A stretch of DNA of 64,000 bases, from assembly GCA_023229765.1 (NCBI GenBank), contig JALNYO010000011.1:35107-99106 (forward strand), written 5' to 3'. Source of the DNA: Syntrophales bacterium (lineage in GTDB: Bacteria; Desulfobacterota; Syntrophia; Syntrophales; UBA5619). The position numbers and the translations under genes were made by a program. Each line of letters begins with the position of its first letter. The stretch's first letter is position 1. The notes under the pieces were generated by a model. That model had not been told where the DNA came from, made no database searches, and worked only from the letters and a program-made list of their open reading frames with translations. Shown here piece after piece: positions 16,420 through 25,705 of the stretch.

Positions 16420-18392
16420 CGGCAATCCTGCGGGCAACAGTATCGGTTATTTTGGTCTTGCTGCTGCCGTTTGCGGCGGTGGCAGCGGGAGAAAAGAGCG
16501 GCGACGAAGCGGTACTCGCCGCTTACCGGGCCTTTTTGGCCCGCGATGGGGTTGTTATAGCCGGTCAAATCGAAAAAACAAGGAACCATGTCCTTGCAGC
16601 ATACGTTCGCTACTGGGCAATCAGCCTGCGGCTCAAAGATGTTGAACCTGAAGAAATTAATGACTTTTTTGACAAATACGCAGGAACCGTGCTCGCCGAG
16701 CGGCTGCGGCAGGAGTGGCTGCATGAACTGGGCAAACAAGGCAGGTGGGAGCAGTTCCGACTGCAATTCCCGCTTTTGCCGAGGGCCGATTCCGAAAACA
16801 AATGCTACGCCCTCCAGGAAAGTCTGCAGCGGCAGGGGATAAACGATCGCCTAACTGCTGACTTCAAAGGCTTCTGGAATGCCCCGCGCTCCTTGCCGGA
16901 GGGATGCCTGCCGGTCGCCGCGGCATTGGTCAACGCCGGCCGCCTCTCCGCCCCGGACATCGAGGCGCGGCTGCGGCGGCTGCTGATGGAGAATCTTGTT
17001 TCAGCTGCGCGGCGTACCAGGGAGCTGGCGTTCGCAGATGATCTGCCGGGCGCAAAACAGATTGAGGAGGCTTTTCGATACCCGGCCTCTTTCCTGGCGC
17101 AGGATGAAGCAATTCTCAAAACTGCGAAAGGTGCGGAACTCGCCTTTTTTGCCCTTTTGTCTCTGGCCCGCAGCGACTTGCCGGGCGCCGCAACCCTGCT
17201 GGAAGACAAGCTCAAAACAATCCTTTCCCTGCAGGATCAGCAGCGCTTATGGGCGTATCTCGCCACGCGAGGCGCCCGCCGTCACCTTCCGGAATCACTG
17301 GAGTGGTTCAAAAAGGGCGAGAAGGAAGCGCTTGCCGGGGAACAGCTTGTCTGGCGAACGCGCATCGCGCTAAGACAGGAAAACTGGCCTGAGGTAAAAA
17401 GCGCGATAGAGGGCATGACCGCCTCGCTGCGCAACGAATCAGCCTGGACATACTGGATGGGACGGTCGCTTGGCATGACTGGAAACAACGAAGCAGGCCG
17501 GGATCTTTTCAAGAAGATTTCCGGTCGTTATGATTTCTATGGACTGTTGGCCGCCGAGGAATTGGGGATTCCGTTGCCGATGCCCCCCCAGGCGGCAGAG
17601 TCAACCAGGGAAGAGCTATCGCAGGTTGCCGGACGCCCCGCCCTTCAGAGGGCGCTTGCCCTCTACCGGCTCAATTTACGAACGGAAGCAGCCAGGGAGT
17701 GGCGGTGGGGTTTGCGTTCGCTGAGAGATCGACAATTGCTGGCGGCGGCAGAGCTGGCAAGAATAAACGGCGTTTGGGATCGCTCGGCCAATACGGCGGA
17801 GCTGACGTCTTCCGAACACAATTTTGCGCTGCGCTATCCGACGCCTTACAAAGATATCCTCATAAAGAATGCCCGCAATTGTAATCTCGAAGAGGCAGTG
17901 GTGCTGGGGCTTGCACGACAGGAAAGCCTCTTTGCTGCCGAAGCCAGGTCGCCGGCCGGGGCAATGGGGCTGATGCAGTTGATGCCGGAAACAGCGCGCA
18001 TCACCGCCCGCAAAATCGGTATGGCTGGGTTCAATAACGCGATGTTGACAAGGCCGGAGGTAAATATCGAGTTGGGGACGTCCTATCTGCGCGGCATAAT
18101 GAAACGGTTTTCCGCAAATTATGCGTTTGCCGCGGCCGCTTACAACGCCGGACCACGCCGCGCCGAGAAGTGGCGAAACGCCAAACCGCTGGAAGGGGCG
18201 ATCTACGTCGAATCAATCCCGTTTACGGAAACGCGCCTTTACGTAAAGAAGGTTCTGGCCAACGCCGTTTACTACTCGCTCCTTTACGGACTCAAACCGT
18301 TAGCTCTCAAGCAGATGCTCGGCACAATCGGGGGCAGTGCGGAAAGCGAGGCTTCTTCACCGAACCAAGGCGAGCAGGGTTATGATTACTGA
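16416..18392 (+). CDS. slt: soluble lytic murein transglycosylase
   Basis: 658 aa, about the size of E. coli Slt70. A signal peptide (ILRATVSVILVLLLPFAAVA, cut after AAG) takes it to the periplasm. A long alpha-helical superhelix region covers about residues 30-440. The C-terminal goose-lysozyme-like SLT domain has the catalytic Glu in LARQESLFAAEARSPAGAMG, then LMQLMPETA and AYNAGPRRAEKWR. It cleaves MurNAc-GlcNAc bonds to give 1,6-anhydro ends. Cotranscribed with ndk through a 4-bp overlap; it converges on trxA with 9 bp between the stops. Confidence 0.93.
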   Translation: MTAILRATVSVILVLLLPFAAVAAGEKSGDEAVLAAYRAFLARDGVVIAGQIEKTRNHVLAAYVRYWAISLRLKDVEPEEINDFFDKYAGTVLAERLRQEWLHELGKQGRWEQFRLQFPLLPRADSENKCYALQESLQRQGINDRLTADFKGFWNAPRSLPEGCLPVAAALVNAGRLSAPDIEARLRRLLMENLVSAARRTRELAFADDLPGAKQIEEAFRYPASFLAQDEAILKTAKGAELAFFALLSLARSDLPGAATLLEDKLKTILSLQDQQRLWAYLATRGARRHLPESLEWFKKGEKEALAGEQLVWRTRIALRQENWPEVKSAIEGMTASLRNESAWTYWMGRSLGMTGNNEAGRDLFKKISGRYDFYGLLAAEELGIPLPMPPQAAESTREELSQVAGRPALQRALALYRLNLRTEAAREWRWGLRSLRDRQLLAAAELARINGVWDRSANTAELTSSEHNFALRYPTPYKDILIKNARNCNLEEAVVLGLARQESLFAAEARSPAGAMGLMQLMPETARITARKIGMAGFNNAMLTRPEVNIELGTSYLRGIMKRFSANYAFAAAAYNAGPRRAEKWRNAKPLEGAIYVESIPFTETRLYVKKVLANAVYYSLLYGLKPLALKQMLGTIGGSAESEASSPNQGEQGYDY

Positions 18393-18401
18393 TATGGAGT
18401 T

Positions 18402-18719
18402 TTACATTTGTTCGTCGAGCATTGCCTTGATTTTCGCCTCCGGAACGGCGCCGATGACCTGATTTGCCTTTTCGCCGCCCTTGAAAACCATCAAGGTTGG
18501 AATGCTGCGGATGCCGTATTTGATCGCGGTTTCCGGCGCCTCGTCAACGTTGATCTTGCAGAAGCCGGCCTTTCCCGCATATTCTTCAGCCAGTTTTTCG
18601 ACAACGGGGGAAATCTTCTTGCAGGGACCGCACCAGGGCGCCCAGAAATCAACAAGCGTCGGCAGTTCTGCCTTGATAACCACATCTTGAAAATTGTTAT
18701 CTGTAACCTCGTGAACCAT
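18402..18719 (-). CDS. trxA: thioredoxin
   Basis: 105 aa with the active site WCGPCK (Cys30 and Cys33) and the cis-proline stretch IRSIPTLMVFKGGE. Cytoplasmic dithiol reductant for reductases and other disulfide-bearing proteins. Ribosome site AAGGAGG lies 7-8 bases upstream. It stands alone; the FmdB-like gene lies 81 bp upstream on the same strand. Confidence 0.96.
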   Translation of the reverse strand: MVHEVTDNNFQDVVIKAELPTLVDFWAPWCGPCKKISPVVEKLAEEYAGKAGFCKINVDEAPETAIKYGIRSIPTLMVFKGGEKANQVIGAVPEAKIKAMLDEQM

Positions 18720-18800
18720 CAGTCTTGAACCTCCTTCTTGCCGAATAATAATCCTTCGTTCCGGTTTTACACTGCGAACCGCAGTGTTGGTTCATCCCCC

Positions 18801-19004
18801 TCAGGAAGAATGACAGGGCGCAGAAAAGGACGATGACGCCCCCGCTGCACTGCCGCTTCCTGAACATGAAAAAGCTGACAACTGGATATCTGTTTTTTCG
18901 TGCCCGCATTCCGGACAAACAACATGATACTTGTCATCGCTGCGAATGCACAGATATTCGAATATCTTTCCGCATTTTCTACATTTAAACTCATGTATCG
19001 GCAC
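18801..19004 (-). CDS. FmdB-family zinc-ribbon protein
   Basis: 67 aa from a GTG at 19004, chosen because GGAGGTGA lies just upstream and family members start with MPIYEFKC; here it reads VPIHEFKC. Two CxxC knuckles, CRKCGKIFEYL and CPECGHEK, make a zinc ribbon, followed by a Ser/Gly-rich tail. The family is named from formamidase regulator FmdB, but its general role is unknown. A longer frame starting at 19112 has no ribosome site. Confidence 0.85.
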   Translation of the reverse strand: MPIHEFKCRKCGKIFEYLCIRSDDKYHVVCPECGHEKTDIQLSAFSCSGSGSAAGASSSFSAPCHSS

Positions 19005-19105
19005 TGCCTTCACCTCCTGAACGTAATAAAAAAAACCATCAGAACCACTTCTGTCACATGTTCGAATATATTGACGGAAGCTCGCAATGTCAACACACAA
19101 TCCTC

Positions 19106-19134
19106 TTGACACACCTGACGCTTGTCCCTATACT
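19106..19134 (+). promoter_or_regulatory. sigma-70 promoter of the TAXI-TRAP operon
   Basis: TTGACA (19106-19111), a 17-bp spacer, and TATACT (19129-19134): near-consensus, 48 bp before the receptor start codon. Confidence 0.8.
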
Positions 19135-19181
19135 CGCATCCGTCTCAGACGCATTTCTTAATAAAAAAGGAGGAAAAAGCT

Positions 19182-20156
19182 ATGGAAAAAGGGAAAAAGG
19201 GCTTTGTAAAAAAGTTGGCGAGCGTGTGTGCGGCTGTTTTGCTGGCAGCCGGAACGGCGGCAACGGTTGGCGCCGCTGATAAGAATATGGTGCTTGCCAC
19301 CGGTGGCACAGCCGGGACTTATTACCCGTTTGGCGGCGCTCTGGCCAAAATATGGAATTCCAAAGTTCCAGGGATGAACATTACCGCCCAGGCAACCGGA
19401 GCTTCCGTAGAAAATGTGCGTCTTGTGAATCGCAATGAAGCGGAACTGGCTATCGTCCAGAGCGATACAGTCGATTTTGCCTTCAACGCCAAAGAGGCGT
19501 TCAAGGAGAAACTGACCAAGATGGCTGCCTTGGCCGTTCTCTATCCGGAAGTGATCCAGGTGGTAGTAAGGGGAGACAGCAAGATCGATAGTTTCGATGA
19601 TCTGAAGGGGATGAAGATCGGAGTCGGCGCTCCCGGAAGCGGCACCGAAGCCAATTTCCGTCAGCTCTGCGACATCTATGGCCTGAAGAAAGAGGATGTG
19701 AAGGCGCAGTATCTTTCGTTCGCCGAAAGCGCCGAGCAGTTCAAGGACAAACACATCGACGCGTTCATCGTCACGGCGGGCATTCCCAACGCCGCGATCA
19801 TGGATATTGGCGCCCAGCACAGCGTGAAGATCATTAACATCGCCGACGACAAGGCCGCCCTCATCGTCAAGAAATATCCCTTCCTCAGCTCCTTCACCAT
19901 CCCGGCCAACACATATAAAAACCAGACCGGTCCGGTGAAGACTGTAGCAGTAAACGCGGTTCTCATCGCCAGCACCGATTTGAAAGCTAATTTGGTATAC
20001 AACCTGGTGAAATCGATGTTCGAAAACCAGAGTGAACTCGCCATGTCCCATGCAAAGGGGAAGGAACTGAGTTTGAAAACCGCGTCTTCCGGCGTTTCCA
20101 TTCCCTTTCATCCGGGTGCGATCAAGTACTACAAAGAAAAAGGAATGATGAAATGA
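19182..20156 (+). CDS. TAXI-type TRAP solute-binding protein
   Basis: 324 aa from ATG 19182, with AAAGGAGG 7 bases upstream; the earlier in-frame ATG at 19122 lies inside the promoter. Signal peptide VCAAVLLAAGTAATVG, cut near GAA-DKN. The mature start MVLATGGTAGTYYPFGGALA is the TAXI family hallmark. It captures a substrate (often a dicarboxylate or amino acid such as glutamate; not predictable here) in the periplasm. First gene of receptor, DUF1850 and fused permease, with a strong promoter. Confidence 0.93.
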   Translation: MEKGKKGFVKKLASVCAAVLLAAGTAATVGAADKNMVLATGGTAGTYYPFGGALAKIWNSKVPGMNITAQATGASVENVRLVNRNEAELAIVQSDTVDFAFNAKEAFKEKLTKMAALAVLYPEVIQVVVRGDSKIDSFDDLKGMKIGVGAPGSGTEANFRQLCDIYGLKKEDVKAQYLSFAESAEQFKDKHIDAFIVTAGIPNAAIMDIGAQHSVKIINIADDKAALIVKKYPFLSSFTIPANTYKNQTGPVKTVAVNAVLIASTDLKANLVYNLVKSMFENQSELAMSHAKGKELSLKTASSGVSIPFHPGAIKYYKEKGMMK

Positions 20157-20172
20157 TCGGGGAAAGACGGGA

Positions 20173-20721
20173 ATGGAACAGCCCCATCTTCTCCGTATTT
20201 TCATCAAAGGTTTGAAAAGAATCATGCCGGGGGCGTTAATTGCTGTAGCAGTCCTCGGCATGCTGTTTTTTTTTATGATACCCACGCAAATCGTTCTGGT
20301 CGTCAAAACTGTCAAGCAGGATCAAACAGTTCTCTGTGCCCGCATGACCGACGCAGAGGAATGGGCGGTTTTCTATATTCATTCGGTCAACAAACGTCCG
20401 GTTTACGATTATCTGCGAATTGAAGGAACAAAACTCCGGATTGTCCGTTCCCGTTACGACGCCTTCGGAGCCGGGATGCCGGAGGTTTCTTCGCCTGAAA
20501 ACCCCCTCCGGGTTGGCCCGGATGGCTGGCTCGAATACACGGTCAATCGTCTGGTTCCCGATGTTGCCATTTTTGTGGGGCGGGTGGCCGGGCATGTGCT
20601 GCATCTGAAAGGGCGGGATATTCCCTTCGTCTCGCTGGCAAAACCGGGGCAGGCCCTCCGTTTTTCCGTGGAAAAGCAGTCATTATATCAAACACTCAGA
20701 GGAAGGTGTTTATGGAAATGA
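20173..20721 (+). CDS. DUF1850 protein of the TRAP operon
   Basis: 182 aa with one N-terminal membrane segment (ALIAVAVLGMLFFFMIP) and an exposed domain containing FYIHSVNKRPVYDYLRIEG and RSRYDAFGAGMPE, typical of DUF1850. These small proteins sit between TAXI receptors and their fused permeases in many Proteobacteria. A coupling or assembly role is assumed but unproven. It begins 17 bp after the receptor and overlaps the permease start by 10 bp. Confidence 0.85.
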   Translation: MEQPHLLRIFIKGLKRIMPGALIAVAVLGMLFFFMIPTQIVLVVKTVKQDQTVLCARMTDAEEWAVFYIHSVNKRPVYDYLRIEGTKLRIVRSRYDAFGAGMPEVSSPENPLRVGPDGWLEYTVNRLVPDVAIFVGRVAGHVLHLKGRDIPFVSLAKPGQALRFSVEKQSLYQTLRGRCLWK

Positions 20722-22724
20722 GCAGTGAACTGAAGCAGGCCAATGACCAGAAAGTTTCAGAACATACCGGCAGCACTGGAGAAATGGTTTCCGAAGTTTC
20801 ACAGGAAGAGCTGGAGAAGCTGCTCCAAAAGGTTGACAAGGAATCAACATTCCGGAAGTTTGCCGGATTCGACCACTGGCTGGTTTTCTGGATAGCCGTT
20901 GCGTTCGCCTGTTTCCATGTGTATACGGCAATGTTCGGGATGCTTCCGGCCCAGATGCAGCGGTCGGTGCACCTATCTTTTGCCTTCGCCCTCGTCTTTC
21001 TTCTCTTCCCCATGACCACGAAAAAGACCCTCAATAAACTCCAGTGGTACAATTATCTCTTTGCAGCCTTCGCGGTTTATGTGGGCGCCTACATAACCAT
21101 CAACTACACCCGCATCATGGAAGCCGGAGGCGACTATACTCAAATGGACTACATCGTCGGCGCCTGCGGGGTGCTCCTCACCCTGGAAGCGGCGCGCCGC
21201 GTTGTGGGGTTGCCGATCGTTATCATTGCCTCGATATTTCTTTTGTACTCGTATTTTGGCCCCTATTTCCCCGGATTTCTCGCCCATCGCGGTTACTCCA
21301 TTCGGCGGATAGTGTCGCACATGTATTTCACGACGGAGGGAATCCTCGGCATCCCTCTCGGGGTATCCGCCACGTTCATTTTTCTCTTCATCCTCTTTGG
21401 CGCCTTTCTTGAAAAAACCGGGGTCGGCAGGCTTTTCATCGACATCGCCGACTCTATCGCCGGCTGGGCGTCAGGAGGGCCTGCGAAGGTCGCGGTAATC
21501 ACCAGCGCTTTGGAGGGCACCGTCTCCGGAAGCTCCGTCGCCAATACGGTCGGATCCGGAAGTTTTACCATCCCGATGATGAAAAAACTCGGATACCGGC
21601 CGGAATTTGCAGGCGCCGTCGAGGCAGCAGCATCGACGGGCGGTCAGATCATGCCCCCCATCATGGGCGCCGCGGCCTTTCTGATAGCGGAGTTCACCAA
21701 CACCCCCTATGTCGTTATAGCCAAAGCTGCCGCCATTCCGGCCTGTTTGTACTTCCTCGGTATCTTTATCGAGGTGCATTTCGAGGCTAAGCGGTGCGGT
21801 CTCAAAGGATTGAGCCGCGACCAGTTGCCTAAATTTTTCCATGTCCTGAAAGAAAGGGGGCATCTTTTTGTCCCGTTGCTTGCCATTATCTACGTCCTGA
21901 CCGAAGGATATACCCCGACCTTTGCAGCCCTTGTCGGTCTGGGGCTGTCAATCCTGGCAGGGCTGATCAAAAAAGCCACCCGCATGAGTCTTTGGGATAT
22001 TGTCACCGCCATGCAGACGGGGGCAAGAGGGGCAGTCGGCGTCGCCATTGCCTGCGCCACGGCGGGGATCATCGTCGGCGTCGTCACCTTGACCGGAATC
22101 GGCCTAAAAATGGGCAACGGCATAGTGGACATTGCCGGAGGAAATCTGTTTTTCACTCTTTTCTTCACGATGATTACATCGCTGATTCTTGGCATGGGCG
22201 TCCCGACTACGGCAAACTACGTCATCACCTCCACGATTGCCGCTCCCGCTCTCGTCATGCTGGGAGTGCCGCTCCTGGCGGCGCATCTGTTCGTCTTTTA
22301 CTTTGGAATCGTGGCGGACATAACCCCCCCCGTGGCGCTGGCCGCCTACGCCGGTGCGGGCATCGCCAAAGCGGACCCTTTCTGGACAGGGGTCACAGCC
22401 ACCAAGCTTGCAATCGGCGCCTTTATCATCCCGTATATCTTCGTTTACAATCCGGCGATGATTCTGATAGGCACAACTCCGCTGCTCCTTGTACGCAACC
22501 TGATCACCGCCTGCGGAGGAATGTTTGGCGTCGGCGTCGCAATGATCGGATTCTGTTTCACAAATATGAAATGGTGGGAGCGGATCTGGTTTGCCTTGGC
22601 GGGACTGCTTTTGATCGATCCCGGCGCCGTAACCGATCTGATCGGCATCGGCATGATGGCGCTGGGGATTCTCTATCAGTGGCGCACCAGCCGGACTGTA
22701 AAATCCGTCGTTCCGGCCGGATAA
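20712..22724 (+). CDS. TRAP transporter permease, fused small and large (4TM/12TM) subunits
   Basis: About 670 aa from ATG 20712 (AGGAAGG upstream); a GTG two codons earlier is possible. A soluble N-terminus of about 45 residues is followed by the DctQ-like segment and the DctM-like channel. The latter shows EGTVSGSSVANTVGSGSFTI and GGQIMPPIMGAAAFLIAEF in the first half and LGMGVPTTANYVITSTIAAP in the second, the inverted-repeat motifs of the large subunit. It imports the TAXI ligand using the sodium or proton gradient. The subunit fusion is standard for TAXI systems. Confidence 0.93.
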   Translation: MEMSSELKQANDQKVSEHTGSTGEMVSEVSQEELEKLLQKVDKESTFRKFAGFDHWLVFWIAVAFACFHVYTAMFGMLPAQMQRSVHLSFAFALVFLLFPMTTKKTLNKLQWYNYLFAAFAVYVGAYITINYTRIMEAGGDYTQMDYIVGACGVLLTLEAARRVVGLPIVIIASIFLLYSYFGPYFPGFLAHRGYSIRRIVSHMYFTTEGILGIPLGVSATFIFLFILFGAFLEKTGVGRLFIDIADSIAGWASGGPAKVAVITSALEGTVSGSSVANTVGSGSFTIPMMKKLGYRPEFAGAVEAAASTGGQIMPPIMGAAAFLIAEFTNTPYVVIAKAAAIPACLYFLGIFIEVHFEAKRCGLKGLSRDQLPKFFHVLKERGHLFVPLLAIIYVLTEGYTPTFAALVGLGLSILAGLIKKATRMSLWDIVTAMQTGARGAVGVAIACATAGIIVGVVTLTGIGLKMGNGIVDIAGGNLFFTLFFTMITSLILGMGVPTTANYVITSTIAAPALVMLGVPLLAAHLFVFYFGIVADITPPVALAAYAGAGIAKADPFWTGVTATKLAIGAFIIPYIFVYNPAMILIGTTPLLLVRNLITACGGMFGVGVAMIGFCFTNMKWWERIWFALAGLLLIDPGAVTDLIGIGMMALGILYQWRTSRTVKSVVPAG

Positions 22725-22796
22725 CAAAAACTTTCTCTCTCACCCCTCCCCCCTCCCTCGCCAAGGGGGAGGAAAAGCAATCGGCGGATTATAGAT

Positions 22797-23441
22797 TCAG
22801 AATGACTCGCTTGCAAGCGCAGAGTCGATCAGTTTGCCGGAGATGGCCCCCTCCCGGAGAATTCGGGGTGGAAAGACGGTGACGTCGAGAATGGTCGAGC
22901 CGGGCGCACCCGGCGTTTCACCGCCATCGATTATTGCATCGGGAAGACTGTCGAGTGAGGTCATTACCCCTGCGGCAGTGGCATTTTCCGGTTCCCCGGA
23001 GAGGTTGGCGCTGGTTGCGGTAAGAGGGGCGCCGAGTTCCCGGGCAAGCAGGGCGGCGATTGGGTGACTGGAGATACGGATTCCAATCTTCCCGGTTCCT
23101 GCGGTCAGGCGGGGGGAAACAGCGGGCGCTGTCCCAAAAACCATAGTGAGCGGACCGGGCCAGAATCGCTTCATCAATATTCTCGCCCCGTTCGGTATTT
23201 CCGCCACGAGAGGAAGCAGATCATTTTCGCCTGCAACTATAACCGCAAGGGGATTGTTGAAGGCCCGCCCCTTGATGTTGAATATTTTCTCAACCGCGTT
23301 TTCATTGTTTGCAGCCGCACCCAGGGCGTAGAAGGTCTCCGCCGGGTAGGCGACGACGCCGCCATCCTTAAGAATGGCAACGGCCGCGGCGATTTTCTCC
23401 GGTTCCGGATTCCGGGGATCGATCGTAAGCAGAATCGTCAT
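22797..23441 (-). CDS. tsaC: threonylcarbamoyl-AMP synthase (Sua5/YciO/YrdC)
   Basis: 214 aa. It makes threonylcarbamoyl-AMP from threonine, bicarbonate and ATP for t6A37 of ANN-decoding tRNAs. Motifs: GGVVAYPAETFYALGAAANN at the start, the nucleotide pocket KRFWPGPLTMVF, and GAPLTATSANLSGEPE. It starts one base after the purE stop (TGACATG), so it is translationally coupled to the purine operon. It is the short form without the Sua5 C-terminal domain, hence tsaC rather than sua5. Confidence 0.9.
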   Translation of the reverse strand: MTILLTIDPRNPEPEKIAAAVAILKDGGVVAYPAETFYALGAAANNENAVEKIFNIKGRAFNNPLAVIVAGENDLLPLVAEIPNGARILMKRFWPGPLTMVFGTAPAVSPRLTAGTGKIGIRISSHPIAALLARELGAPLTATSANLSGEPENATAAGVMTSLDSLPDAIIDGGETPGAPGSTILDVTVFPPRILREGAISGKLIDSALASESF

Positions 23442-23442
23442 G

Positions 23443-23946
23443 TCACTTTTTGAGGTGGAGCTGTTTTTTCTCTACATCTTCGGCCATCTTTACAACATAG
23501 GCGTCGAGCTTTGCAGCAAGGGCCGGATTCTCCCCGGCCAGTATCCGGACAACAAAAAGGGCGGCGTTTTTTGCCCCGGCCTTGCCGATAGCCATAGTTG
23601 CCACGGGGATTCCGCCGGGCATCTGGACCGTTGCCAGCAGCGCGTCAAGACCGTGGAGCGAGGTGGCATCGATGGGCACTCCGATCACCGGTAGCGGGGT
23701 CTGCGCGGCGATCACCCCGGCAAGATGGGCGGCGGCCCCCGCCCCGACGATGATTACCCGAATCCCCCGTCCGGCGGCGGCGCGGGCAAATTTGGTTGTC
23801 CGTTCCGGTGTCCGGTGCGCCGAGGTGAGAAAAAGCTCATAAGAAACGGAGAAAGACTCCAGAATTTTTGCTGCCTCTTCCATAACGGGGAGATCGGAAT
23901 CGCTTCCCATTACAACGCTGACCAGCACACCTGCTTTTTTTGGCAT
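23443..23946 (-). CDS. purE: N5-carboxyaminoimidazole ribonucleotide mutase
   Basis: 167 aa with the class-I PurE signature: VVMGSDSDLPVMEEAAKILE, SAHRTPERTTKFA, GAGAAAHLAGVIAAQTPLPV and GVPIDATSLHGLDALLATVQ. It converts N5-CAIR to CAIR in purine synthesis. Ribosome site TGAGGTGA. No purK is visible in this window, so either N5-CAIR synthetase lies elsewhere or the enzyme uses AIR and CO2 directly; not decidable here. Confidence 0.95.
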   Translation of the reverse strand: MPKKAGVLVSVVMGSDSDLPVMEEAAKILESFSVSYELFLTSAHRTPERTTKFARAAAGRGIRVIIVGAGAAAHLAGVIAAQTPLPVIGVPIDATSLHGLDALLATVQMPGGIPVATMAIGKAGAKNAALFVVRILAGENPALAAKLDAYVVKMAEDVEKKQLHLKK

Positions 23947-23977
23947 ATTTTCACCTCAAAACGACGTTTAATGTTGA

Positions 23978-24069
23978 TAAACCCCCATGCCCGAAGCGGG
24001 CACAACCAAGCATGAAAATCCCCCCCATCCCCCCTTTGGCAAAGGGGGGATGGGGGGATTTTCATATAA
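23978..24069. repeat. two-hairpin G/C repeat (family C)
   Basis: Same order as at 14798: AACCCCCATGCCCG...CGGGCAC hairpin, then CCCCCCTTTGG...AAAGGGGGG. It lies between purH and purE, inside the presumed purine operon, where it may reduce read-through or protect RNA ends. Confidence 0.85.
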
Positions 24070-24076
24070 ATTTTTA

Positions 24077-25651
24077 TCAGTGTTTGAAATGCCTCATGCC
24101 GGTAAACAGCATGGCGATGTTGTGCTCGTCCGCCGCCTTGATCGCCTCTTCATCCTTCAGCGAGCCTCCCGGCTGGACGATCGCGGTGATTCCCGCTCGG
24201 GCGGCGATGTCTATCCCGTCGCGGAAGGGAAAAAAGGCATCCGAGCCGACCACGCAGCCGGAAGTGGGAATGACCGCCTTCATGATCGCCAGCTTGACCG
24301 AATCAACCCGGCTGGTTTGACCGGCGCCGAATCCGACAAGCTGATCGCTGGTTGTAAAGACAATCGCGTTGGATTTCACGTGTTTGACGATCCGCCAGGC
24401 AAAATCGAGCGCCTGGTATTCAATTTCGGTAGGGCTGCGCCGGGTAACAACGCGGGCCTTTTTGATGTCATATTCAGCGCTGTCCCTTTCCTGCACCAGC
24501 AATCCGCCCATCACCCGTCTAAAATCATGGCCGGCGGTGCGCCTGTCGCACGCGGCGGGTATTTCCAGAACCCGGACATTCTGACGGGTTCCCAGAATTT
24601 CTGCCGCTTCGGAGGAAAAAGCGGGGGCAATAATCACCTCAAAAAAGGTTTTAATCAACTCTTGGGCCGTTTTGGCATCCACCGGACGGTTCAGGGCGAC
24701 GATGCCGCCAAAGGCGGAGACGGGATCGCCCGCGAGCGCCTTCTGAAAGGCCACCGTCATGTCGCCATCCGAAGTCGCGGCGCCGCAGGGATTGGCGTGT
24801 TTGACGATCACCGCCCCAGGGAGCGAAAAATCGGAGACGACCTGCCAGGCGGCGTCGCTGTCCATGATGTTGTTGTAGGAGAGTTCCTTTCCCTGGAGCT
24901 GCCGTGCGTTGGAAAGCGCGGAGAGGCTGGGGTTGTTCTCCCGGTAAAAGGCCGCTTTCTGATGAGGATTTTCCCCGTAGCGGAGCTCCTGCGCCTTGGC
25001 AAACTGAAACGTGAAGGTGTCGGGGAAATCCTTTTTCTCCTCTTCGCCGGCGGCAAGCAGTCCGAGATAGTTGGAAATTGCCCCGTCATAGCGCGCGGTA
25101 AGCTGGAAGGTTTTTTTGGCCAGTTCGAAGTTGGTCGCCTCCGAGATCCTGCCCCCCGTTTCTTGCATCGCGGCGATAATTTTCGGGTAATCGGCTGGAT
25201 CGGTGACAACGCTCACGAAGCGGTAGTTTTTGGACGCGGCGCGCAGCATCGTCGGCCCGCCGATATCGATGTTTTCGATCGCCTCCGCAAGCGTGCAGCC
25301 CGCCCGGGCGACTGTGTCCTCAAAACGGTAGAGATTGATGACGACCATATCGATCAGACCGATTCCATGTTTTCTCAAGGCTTCCAGATGCCCCGCGTTG
25401 TCCCTCAGCGCCAGCAGGCCGCCGTGGATCTTAGGGTGCAGGGTTTTGAGCCTGCCGTCCATCATTTCCGGGAACCCAGTGTAATCCGATACATCGATAA
25501 CGGCAATCCCACCGTTGCGCAATTGCGCGGCGGTGCCGCCGGTAGAGAGTATCTCGACGCCGAATTCCTGAAGGCCCCTGGCGAATTCGACGATCCCCGT
25601 TTTGTCCGTAACGCTGATCAGCGCCCGTTTTATCTGATTTTGTTGCATCAT
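24077..25651 (-). CDS. purH: AICAR formyltransferase / IMP cyclohydrolase
   Basis: 524 aa bifunctional enzyme for the last two steps to IMP. The N-terminal IMP cyclohydrolase domain (about 1-200) has ALISVTDKTGIVEFARGLQE and ILSTGGTA. The C-terminal formyltransferase has LRYGENPHQKAAFYRE, the catalytic KHANPCGAA and VVGSDAFFPFRDGID. It lies between purD and purE on the same strand. A long open frame on the opposite strand (23987-25879) is only its shadow. Confidence 0.97.
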   Translation of the reverse strand: MMQQNQIKRALISVTDKTGIVEFARGLQEFGVEILSTGGTAAQLRNGGIAVIDVSDYTGFPEMMDGRLKTLHPKIHGGLLALRDNAGHLEALRKHGIGLIDMVVINLYRFEDTVARAGCTLAEAIENIDIGGPTMLRAASKNYRFVSVVTDPADYPKIIAAMQETGGRISEATNFELAKKTFQLTARYDGAISNYLGLLAAGEEEKKDFPDTFTFQFAKAQELRYGENPHQKAAFYRENNPSLSALSNARQLQGKELSYNNIMDSDAAWQVVSDFSLPGAVIVKHANPCGAATSDGDMTVAFQKALAGDPVSAFGGIVALNRPVDAKTAQELIKTFFEVIIAPAFSSEAAEILGTRQNVRVLEIPAACDRRTAGHDFRRVMGGLLVQERDSAEYDIKKARVVTRRSPTEIEYQALDFAWRIVKHVKSNAIVFTTSDQLVGFGAGQTSRVDSVKLAIMKAVIPTSGCVVGSDAFFPFRDGIDIAARAGITAIVQPGGSLKDEEAIKAADEHNIAMLFTGMRHFKH

Positions 25652-25705
25652 AACCTCCCGTGTAGATTACCGAAACGGCAGTTGTGGCCATCCCTGCCTT
25701 TTATC